DNA of 64,000 nt. Source: Epinephelus fuscoguttatus (Eukaryota > Chordata > Actinopteri > Perciformes > Serranidae). The stretch covers positions 40,890,033-40,954,032 of the forward strand of contig NC_064769.1 of assembly GCF_011397635.1 (NCBI RefSeq), read 5' to 3'. Under the pieces are notes generated by a model that was given only the letters and a program-made list of their open reading frames with translations, searched no databases and was not told the DNA's origin. Below, piece by piece: positions 17,901-29,434 of the stretch. The position numbers and the translations under genes are program-made. Within the stretch, counting starts at the first letter, position 1, and each line of letters opens with the position of its first letter.

Positions 17901-20900
17901 CAGCGTGTTCATCAATGTATTGATCAGCCTGATGATCAGCGTGTTGATCAGTGTGATGATCAGCGTGTTCATCAATGTATTGATCAGCGTGTTGATCAGT
18001 GTGTTGATCAGCGTAATGATCAGCATGTTGATCAGTGTGTTGATCAGCGTATTGATCGGTGTGTCGATGTGTTTCAGGTGAACAGATTGGGGATCGTCGC
18101 TGTCAGTGAGTACATTTCAACCCTTTGCAAACTGTGATGATGATGGTGGTGAGAGCTCTGCTCGCCGATTGGCTGCTTTGTTGTGATGTGATGTGGTGGT
18201 TGCTCAGGTAACAGCCTGTCAGATGACATCAGCTGTGTGGCAGCAGACAGGATGTTGGTGTTTGCCGCCGCCGGGTGCCTCATCAGCGCCTTCGCCCGGA
18301 ACAAAGAGGTGACAAAACTTTCTGAACAGACAAGAGGGGACAGAGACAGGACGCCACACTGACATGACCCTCTGCACTCTCTGTACAGGTGGTGATGTGT
18401 TACCATGGACACAAACAGGAAGTGCGTTTGCTGCTTCCTCTGGGTGATCAGCTGATCTCAGCCGACAGCGGCGGTGATGTCATCGTGTGGGACGTACAGA
18501 GCGGGGGTGAGGGGGTGGAGCTTCACACACTCTCACCTACTTCTTTCTGTTGCCTGTCCTGTTAGCCATCATGCCTCTCTGTCTCCGTCAGACATCTACC
18601 TGCGGCTGCAGTTCGACCTCGCCACCTTCGACGTGTCAGCCATGATGCACCCCAGCACCTACCTGAACAAAGTGCTGCTGGGGAGCTCCCAGGGTGCACT
18701 GCAGCTGTGGAACATCAAGACCAGGTTAGCATGTTAGCGTCCTGGCTAACGGGCCTCTCGACTGCAGCACGTGATCTGTGATCAGTCATTGACGTCTCTA
18801 ACCAGATGTTTCCTGTTTGTGTTTTCAGTAAGTTGTTGTTCACGTTTGGTGGCTGGTCGGCTCGAGTCACAGTCCTGCAGCAGGTCGGTCACTTCACTCA
18901 TCGAGCCTGATGTTTGTTTTCTTTTTATTGTTTGTTTTTATTTAAACTTTTCATAATTCTAAAAGAATAAATCTGAACTTTAATCTTTTGTAAACAAAGT
19001 TAATGTCGTCTGAATGTTGCCGAAAGGAAAACATCGTATTTATTCACTCTTTTATTCTAACCATCATTTCCCAGAGTCCCGCTGTAGATGTGGTTGGCGT
19101 TGGCACAGCGACGGGACGCATCATCATTCACAACATCCGATTGGACGAGATGCTGATGAGCTTCACGCAGGACTGGGGACCAATCAGCTCGCTCGCTTTC
19201 AGAACAGGTGAGGGTGGAATATGAGACAGGTTCTTCACAGAACGTTCCCGTAACGTTCCTGGCAGGCTCCCTCCAGGTTCCCATTTCGGTAACCCCCCCA
19301 CAACGTTGTAAGAACGTTGTTCCGATGGGTTTGATAAACCAAACGTTCCCAACGTTGTAATAACCACATGGAAGAACGTTTTCAGTGTCATTTGTATCAC
19401 GTTCCCCGCAGGTTGTCCTTTAAGTAATCCTCCCACAGCGTTCTGGGAACGTTACAATAAGTCTGCGTTTTTCTGTCGGTGTTTATTGACCGGGAGACTT
19501 CATGACCGTTTTTGAAATAATGTCCTTCTCTGTGTCAGATGGTCCTCCCACCCTGGTGTCGGGCAGTCCTCAGGGCCACATTGCATTCTGGGATTTGGAG
19601 CGCCGTCAGCTGATCACTCAGCAGAGACACGCCCACAGCACGGCCATCGCCGCCGCAACCTTCCTGCACGGGGAGCCGCTATTGGTCACTAACGGAGCCG
19701 ACAATGCCATCAAGGTAAAACATCAGACAGGTGTGATGTCATCACCACATGTTCATGTGTTGATTTATTTTTGATAAGATGTGTTTTATTTGGTTCACTT
19801 AATTATTAACTCTCTGAACCAGTGTCTGCCGTGGTGATGTCACTTCCTGGATGGTATTAAAATGGGGTCATAAAATATATTCAGTTCATTTCAGTTCAGT
19901 TTTATTTATAAAGCCCAATATCACAAATCATAATTTGCCTCAGATAATTTACAGCATACAACATCCCTCTGTCCGTAGGACCCTCACATCAATAAAAAAT
20001 CAGTTTTTATTTATTCTTTTTTTTTATGTATTCTACAAAATAAAAACACAGAACATTTTTAAATGTCGAAAGATAAAGAAAATATCTTTCGACAGTATCT
20101 GTCAGTGATCTGAAGTGTCTTAGTTTTTAAAATATGATTATTGTTATGAACAGAGTGAAAAAATGTGATGGATTCATCCTTCAGTCCTCTGGCGACACTG
20201 TGCAGTTTTACACCACACATGACGCACCGCTGTGACATCATTACGAGCGCCCAGTGTGATCACGGGGAGCTCAGACGCCTCACCGTTCTGCAGTAAAAAT
20301 AATTCATGTTATAGATATTATGGTTTTAATTTTACGTCCATATATGTGCAAGATTATACAAACAATAGTCTCCTGCGGCTGCTGGGGGAAACTCTGATGT
20401 AATCACGGCAAAATACTACGTCTGTACGACATGCGAGGTCAGGTGACGTCATGAGGTGATGGTGGTGACGACAGAAGCCTGAGCTTTAAACAGGATCATA
20501 AGACCAGTGCAGGGTGAAAGGCGTAGCTCCTCCTCCTCTCACAACGATAACCTATCGTGTTTTTTCAGGTGTGGATATTTGACCAGGAGGGAGGCGGAGC
20601 CAGATTGCTGCGGAGTCGTCAGGGCCACAGCGCCCCGCCCACCACCATCCGTCACCACGGTAACGACGGGAAAAATATCCTCAGTGCTGGTCAGTAAACA
20701 CGTTCATCATCTGCAGAGAACATGATTCATTTTTATTTGTTTACCTGTTTTATTTGTTTGCTTGCTTTCAGGACTGTTAATTTATTTCATCCAGTTATGA
20801 AAAAAACACAAACATTTTTTTAGCACTTTTTTCATCAGATAGTTTCTCATACGGTTTTTCTGAATATTTTGCGGACTGTCTCTGTGTCCCGCTGTGAGTA

Positions 20901-23900
20901 AATCAGACGTGTCTTCTGCCCCCTGCAGGTCAGGACGGGACGCTGCAGTCCTTCTCCACCGTCCACGAGCGTTTCAACAAGAACCTCGGACACGGTCAGT
21001 TCAGACTCACTAAACACTCGGCTCACAGACTCAGACTGAGCCGCTGTGTGATTTGGTTTCCATGGTAACAGCCAATCAGAGTTTATGGAGTAAAATAGGA
21101 TGGTTAGTTTAGTTTCCTGTTCCTGAGTGAGACAGGAAGTTAAAGGGACATTGTGTAACATTTTCAGTTGTTTATTGGCAAAAATTGATGTCTGCATTCA
21201 TAAATATGTCATCACTGGTGTACTATTACCTCCACCAATAATCTGACTTATTCTCGTAAAATGAGAATTTCAGATTTGTTTGTACATTGTGCGGGTAAGT
21301 CGTCTGTGGGGTTCCATTACGTTTCGCCATCTTGAGAATACACCCGCCAGCAAGGAACATACAGCACCGCCTTCGGCGTTTTCATTGAGAGCCAGGTCAG
21401 CACTGCGTGACTGAGGAGCCGAAGGAGAGGAGCGAGAGGCGCCTCGCTACTACCCTGGCAAATATGAAACAAACTCCCACTCTTTAAGCATAATGCAGGA
21501 TCATGCATATGCAGCATCATGGGAGACAGAATCCTTGTCGCCAAGAAAGCGCAAAAGGCAATAGAAAAGGCAGCGTGACCGGCAAATTAAAAAAACAAGG
21601 GTCAGCATCGGGGTAGCCTTTCCCAGGTGGAGAGCTGCTGAGGGAGAATGGTAATGCAATCACAGGCCAGCGCCGCTGTTGGCTGTTAGCCGCTGTTAGC
21701 GGCCAATCACTAACAGCCTCATCCCTCTCCTTGCATCACTGCGCCGCTGTTAGCTGTTAGTTGTTAGCCACTGTTAGCCGCTGTCAGCCGCTGTTAGCGC
21801 TGGCTTGTGATTGTATTACCTTTCTCCTTCAGCAGCTCTCTCCGCCTGGGAAAGGCAACCCCAATGCTGACCCTTGTTTTTTTAATTTGCCGGTCTCGCT
21901 GCCTTTTTGATTCCCTTTTGCACTTTCTTAGCGATGAGGATTCTGTCTCCTGTGATGCTGCATAATACATGATCCTGCATCATGCTCAAAGAGTGGGACT
22001 TTGTTATGCGGCAGTAGTGCCGCTGGCCACTAACAGCTGTTATCGGCGCAGTAATGCGAGGAGAGGGATGAGGTGTGTGAGGTTGAGCCACTTGTCAGTT
22101 GTCAAAGGACAAGACGTGATTGGTTTGTTTCAATTTACATCCGCCCCAATAGTCCTACGTTGTAAACACAGCCAGCATGGTGAGGAGGGGGTTTGTCAAC
22201 TCGCGTCACGTGTGTCTGTGTAGCAGCCTGAATGAGTACTCCATGAAGTATCGGATGACGTGGTTTCACCAGTGTTATCATAGCTTTTTGGTACACAGCA
22301 GCTACTGTAGTTGCAATACATGTTTGAAACAGCGAGGCGCTAGAGTGCGCCATCTGTTTGAATACAATATATGATTTCAACGTTAGATGGGAGAAATTCC
22401 TACACACTGTGGCTTTAAGGTGGTGTCTCAGTTCAGGGCTGCAGCCTTCGACGCCTGCGCCTGAAGACCGACACTGAGGCCGTCCCACATCGAAGGCTCC
22501 TTCAGATGCAGCCTTGTGTCCCAGACTCTGGAGGATGTAACCGATGAATCCTTCGTGGCCCAGCCTATCCCAAGATGCATTGCACACTGATGACGATTAT
22601 ATATTAAGTGCAGTTAACTGGCTGATGCTTAACTGTTGCTAACATTGCGTTAGCTAAAAGCTCACAGCTCAAACAATCTGAATTTAATATGGTTACCTGA
22701 AAACGCTGCGTCAGCCTGAAATACATCAGACGGCGGTGAATCATCTTCATCATCAACATATTTAATACCAACCTGTGGGTCCATGATTCAGCACCAACTA
22801 ACTCACTAGCTTACTCCTTCTTTCCTCAAGTGCAGCTGGTTGCTAGGTAACAGGGACGCCCACAAGTTGGGGCGAGAACAACTGGTGATGCAACCAGGAA
22901 ATGCTCTGCAGACCAGACCATCCCATTTCAGAGACTGTTAAGTTTGAGTGGTGCGTCTTCAGAGAACGCGGCCGACGTCGACCACGAAGGTGGTTAATGG
23001 TTAGATTATTTGTGTAGTTTTCAAAAGTTGGGGCCTTAGAATGACAGAGTGCAGTGACGAGTCCACAGATAGGGGTTACTGTGGTTCTGTTGTGTTGTCT
23101 TGCTGTTGGCTCAGTGGTTTCCTTGGTGGTGAGGGACCATGTGAGGAGACGGGGTCAGTTTGTGTCTGAATCAGCAGGGTGAGATCTGATGTGGTCTGAT
23201 CTTGTTACTGACGTACAGTTTGTATTTGAGATTCTTTGTCAAGTTCTGAATGTGTCGATCAGTGAGATGTGAGTCAAGGAATACTCCGACACATCTGCAG
23301 GTTTCTGTGTTTCTTTGACAAACTGGACAGGGTCGGACATAGATACTGTTTTTTCAGGGGGATGAAATACATACATCCTGTTTTTTCTTGTGGTTCAGAT
23401 CAGACGATGTGTCAGATTAAGGACGTCAGTGTCAGACAGAAACATTACAGTGTCATCGACACATAGAAAACAATTAGAATATTGACACACGTTAGGGTCA
23501 CTGATGTGAAGGAGGAAAAGTAGAGGACTCAAAACGCTGCCATGTGGAACTCCCATATTATGGGTCAGAGGGAGAGGAGCTACCTGATTGATTTTTATTT
23601 ACCTGAGACGTGTTAGACAGACGACAGGAGAGCAGTGACATCACAGACGGGGAGATGAGGATGACTCAGGGCAGTTTGACAACCTGCTGTCTATCATTGG
23701 GTCGTATAGCTCTGGGTATCCAGCAACCACTACCACCAGTTTCTCCTCCATTGTTTACCAGCTGTAAACTTGTTGTCATGACCACCACAGAAGCCCCGCC
23801 TCTCAAATCATCCCATTGGACAATGGGGGAAAAAAGTGGCGATGACGTGGGGCGCTCCTCTATCCTGAGTTGAAGTTTTAGCAACTCGAGGAATTCAGAC

Positions 23901-24264
23901 GGCAGGCGCCTAGAGAGCAGAAACACAAGGTGCGTCCCAACAACAGTGAGCAAAAAGCTTCATTCTGATTTAAAACAAAATGGCGCCTCGAGCTGCTGAG
24001 TCACTTCCTGTGTGACCAGGACCTTAATCTGCACATTCATCACCCAACACATCAGCACATTGTTTTCTAGTCGGAGCGGCGCCTCGATGAGCAGTGCTAA
24101 CATCAACCTGCATAGTTGGTCCTCCAGTGTGACATCAGAAAGTGTCACATTTCTTCTTCTTCTATGGTTTGTTTACTTCCTGGATTCTGACCAATCAGGA
24201 GCAGCTTTCTTGTGCAGGCACTTGATCTGGTCCGCCTGTAAATGCTGAGAACACGAACCAACTC

Positions 24265-24308
<44 letters not shown>

Positions 24309-27300
24309 TGTATGTCAGGCTCCATCAACAAGAAAAAGGAGCAGAAGAAGAAGAAGGGGCTGTCCTACGAGGAGCTGCGTCTACCTGCCATCACAGCGTT
24401 CTCCTCAGGTGGGCACTCTGACTCAGTCTCATCACGTTCTCCACACAGGAAACATCTCATTTAACCATTTCCTCCTCTGATGATTGACAGCTGCCGCTCG
24501 TCAGTCAGACTGGGACGGCATTGTCGCGTGTCACCGTGGTCGCCTGGCAACCACCACATGGAACTACCAGCGCTGCACCATGGGAGCTCATCACCTGCAG
24601 CCGCCAGCCGCTAGCAGGACCAGTATCGCCACGGTAACATAACTTTAACTCCCTTTGTTTCTCTAAGTCCCTCCCCCATCTTTCTCTGATGGTCACGTGA
24701 CTTCCTGTCTCTGTTTCCAGGCTGTCGACATCACTTCCTGTGGCAACTTTGCTGTGATTGGGTCGTCGTGCGGCCGTGTCGACGTCTACAACCTGCAGTC
24801 CGGCCTGCACCGTGGTTGCTATGGCAATGAGGAGAAAGGTGTGTTCACCTGTTCTTGTCTGTGATAGGTCCATTCTGTGTCTCCTTCCATCAATAACCCC
24901 GCCCCCTTCTGTTCCAGCTCACAGCGGGGCAGTACGAGGCCTTGCCACGGATACCCTGAACCAGTTGACTCTCACCACAGGCTCTGATTGGCTGCTCAAG
25001 TTCTGGCACTTTAAGAGCAGGAAACAGGAAGAGCAGCTGAAGCTACATGCTGCGCCAGCTAGCATGAAGCTACACAGAGACAGGTAGCTAACAGTAATCA
25101 CGAAGCTACACAAAGACAGGTAGCTAACAGTTATCACGAAGCTACACAGAGACAGGCAGCTAACAGTTAGCACGAAGCTATACAGAGACAGGTAGCTAAC
25201 AGTTAGCACGAAGCTACACAGAGACAGGTAGCTAACAGTTAGCACAAAACTACACAAAGACAGGTAGCTAACAGTTAGCACGAAGCTACACAGAGACAGG
25301 CAGCTAACAGCACAAAACTACACAGACAGGTAGCTAACAGTTAGCACGAAGCTACACAGAGACAGGTAGCTAACAGTTAGCATGAAGTTACACAAAGACA
25401 GGTAGCTAACAGTTAGCACGAAGCTACACAGAGACAGGTAGCTAACAGTTAGCACAAAACTACACAAAGACAGGTAGCTAACAGTTAGCACGAAGCTACA
25501 CAGAGACAGGTAGCTAACAGTTAGCATGAAGCTATGCAAAGATAGGTAGCTAACAGTTAGCACGAAGATACACAGACAGGTAGCTAAGAGTTAGCATGAT
25601 GCTACACAGAGACAGGTAGCTAACAGCACGAAGCTACACAAAGACAGGTAGGTAACAGTTATCACGAAGCTACACAGAGACAGGTAGCTAACCGTTAGCA
25701 TGAAGCTACACAGAGACAGGTAGCTAACAGTTATCACGAAGCTACACAGAGACAGGCAGCTAACAGTAAGCATGATGCTACACAGGGACAGATAGCTAAC
25801 AGTTAGCATAAAGCTATACAGACACAGGTAGCTAACAGTTGGTATGATGCTCCATGGAGACAGGTAGCTAACAGTTAGCATGAAGCTACACATACAGTTA
25901 GCTAACAGTGTTCTCTTTCTTTTATGTTAGTGGGATGTTAGCATTAGCACTGGATGACTTCACGCTACTGGTGGTCGACATAGAAACCAGACGGGTGGTC
26001 AGGAAGTTTGTTGGTCACCACGGCAACATTAACGACATGGTGGGTCCGCTAAAGCTAACTAGGCTAACATCTTGCTAAAGGTGTTGAATAAGCTAGAGTG
26101 CTAACAGACTGCTAACAGCATTCACTTTGTTTTTTCTTTCTCAGACATTCAGTCCTGATGGCCGCTGGCTGGTTACCGCAGCGATGGACTGCACCATTCG
26201 TACCTGGGATCTACCCTCTGGATGGTAAAAATGGAACAGTCCACTGCTTTTACTATTACCATGCCACACAGATTCAATTTCGAATCAATCAATTTTATTT
26301 ATAAAGCCCAATATCACAAATCACAGTTTGCCTCACAGGGCTTTACAGCATACGACATCCCTCTGTCCTTATGACCCTCACAGCTGATCAGGAAAAACTC
26401 CCCAAAAAACCCTTTAACGGGGAAAAAACGGTAGAAACCTCAGGAAGAGCAACTGAGGAGGGATCCCTCTTCCAGGACGGACAGATGTGTTGTTCACACC
26501 TTCACACAGGCGCCGTTCACACCTTCACACAGGCGTTGTTCACACCTTCACACAGGCGCCGTTCACACCTTCACACAGGCGTTGTTCACACCTTCACACA
26601 GGCGCCGTTCACACCTTCACACAGACGCCGTTCACACCATTCACACCTTCACACAGGCACCGTTCACACCTTCACACAGGCGCCATTCACACCTTCACAC
26701 AGGCGCCGTTCACACCTTCACACAGGCGCCGTTCACAACTTCACACAGAGATCATTATATAGAAACAGGAATAATTATATGTTTTTCTTTTTTCAGTCTT
26801 GTTGACTGTTTCCTGGTTGCCATGGCGCCTGTGGGCGTGTCCTTGTCGCCAACTGGAGACTTCCTGGCGACTGTTCATGTTGACAGCCTGGGCGTCTACC
26901 TCTGGTCTGAACCAATCATCTCTTTTTCCCGACCAATCACATTGCAGTGTTTTGTTACAGTAGCCAATCAGATATGTTGTCAGTTTAATTTCTTTATTGA
27001 TGAGTCACTGTCAGCTGATCCTTCCAGCAGCCAATCACAGTGCAGCTCTCCTCCCTCAGGACCAATAAGAGTCTGTGTGGGCCTGTTGGGCTCCGCCCCC
27101 TCTCAGTTGACCATCAACCAGCTGAGGAGATGCTTCCGGGGGTCACTGCAGACGAGTCGGGACAGGAGGTGGCATTAGAAGAGGCTGATGATGCGTATGA
27201 GTCAGCTGAGCAGTTGGGGGCAGAGCTTGTGACTCTGTCTCTGCTGCCGGAGTCCCGGTGGAAAAGTCTGCTGCACCTGGACGTCATCAAGGTAAGTCTG

Positions 27301-29393
27301 CCGCCAGGTGAGAGTCTGCCGCCAGGTGAGAGTCCGCCCAGCTTCATGGAGTCAGGTCACACAGCGCCATGTCTGAGAATATGAGCATGTAAAACAACAC
27401 TGTTTACTTATAAACAGGACAGTGTGTTGGTGCAATCAGTGAGCTGTTTATGATTTATTAGTAAACAATAAACAGAGAAACAATGTGTTTGTATGACATT
27501 GCCGTTGATGACAGTCACTGAGAAGCTGAATGTGTTGTGTTGTCTGTAGAGAAGGAATAAACCTGTGGCGCCCCCTGCTGCTCCGGCTGCCGCTCCGTTC
27601 TTCCTGCCGACACTTCCTGGTCTCACGCCTCGATTCACGTCGCCCCCAGCAACAGAACAAGAAACACAGGTACAGTCCGTGTTCTGTCTTCTTATCTTTC
27701 CCGCTGAGCTTTTATTTCTAAAATCCTGTTTTCCTGCTGTCAGGCATCTGTGTTTTCACTTCCTGTAGAGACGTTACTGAACAACAACAACAACAACAGT
27801 AATATTGTTCGTAATTATAGTTTGTTTGTTTCCAGTCAAAGCTGATGAGTTGGGGTTCGTTGTGTCAGAGGTCAGAGTTCAGCTGTGCTCTGGAGTCAGC
27901 TCTTCAGTCTGGATCATGTGAGTCTCAGCTGGTTCCTTCATTTTGATGACCAACATCCGCACCATATCACACCTGGAGACAGCTGTAATGCTGTGCAGTT
28001 ATTGGACAGGGGGCGTGGCCAGTGGTTTTCGTTAAGCCCTCAAATACATGCCGGGGTCGGGACAACGTTCCTCTGATGGGTTAGGCGTTTCTCTCATCTG
28101 TAAAAACAATTAACTGACAGGAAGTCATGTTCTTCATGAAGACGCCGTTCACACCTTCGCTCATACACTGTTCACACCTTCGTACAGACTGTTCACACCT
28201 TCACCCAGACACTGTTCACACCTTCGTACAGACACTGTTCACACCTTCGTACAGACTCCGTTCACACCTTTGTACAGACACTGTTCACACCTTTACCCAA
28301 ACACTGTTCACACCTTCACACAGACACTGTTCACACCTTTACCCTGACACTGTTCACACCTTCACAGACACTGTTCACACTTTCACAGACACTGTTCACA
28401 CCTTCACCCAGACTCCGTTCACACCTTCGTACAGAGACTGTTCACACCTTCGTACAGAGACTGTTCACACCTTCATACAGACACTATTCACACCTTCGTA
28501 CAGACACTGTTCACACCTTCGTACAGACACTATTCACACCTTCGTACAGACTCCATCCACACCTTCACCCAGACACTGTTCACACCTTCACCCAGACACT
28601 GTTCACACCTTCACCCAGACACTGTTCACACCTTCGTACAGACACTGTTCACACCTTCGTACAGACTCCATCCACACCTTCACCCAGACACTGTTCACAC
28701 CTTCGTACAGACACTGTTCACACCTTCGTACAGAGACTGTTCACACCTTTACCCAGACACTGTTCACACCTTCGTACAGACACTGTTCACACCTTCACAG
28801 ACACTGTTCACACTTTCACAGACACTGTTCACACCTTCACCCAGACTCCGTTCACACCTTCGTACAGAGACTGTTCACACCTTCGTACAGAGACTGTTCA
28901 CACCTTCATACAGACACTATTCACACCTTCGTACAGACACTGTTCACACCTTCGTACAGACACTATTCACACCTTCGTACAGACTCCATCCACACCTTCA
29001 CCCAGACACTGTTCACACCTTCACCCAGACACTGTTCACACCTTCGTACAGACACTGTTCACACCTTCGTACAGACTCCATCCACACCTTCACCCAGACA
29101 CTGTTCACACCTTCGTACAGACACTGTTCACACCTTCGTACAGACTCCGTTCACACCTTTGTACAGAGACTGTTCACACCTTTACCCAGACACTGTTCAC
29201 ACCTTCACACAGACACTGTTCACACCTTTACCCTGACACTGTTCACACCTTCACAGACACTGTTCACACCTTCACACAGACACTGTTCACACCTTCACCC
29301 TGACACCGTTCACACCTTCACACAGACACTGTTCACACTTTCACACAGACACTGTTCACACACATTGACGCTGATAATATATACGTGCGTGCA

Positions 29394-29434
<41 letters not shown>

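Noticed and set aside
26371-27178. Long plus frames across wdr36 intron 16 into exon 17
   Set aside because: The first part is the 23-bp minisatellite in frame by chance; only 26797-26904 is coding.
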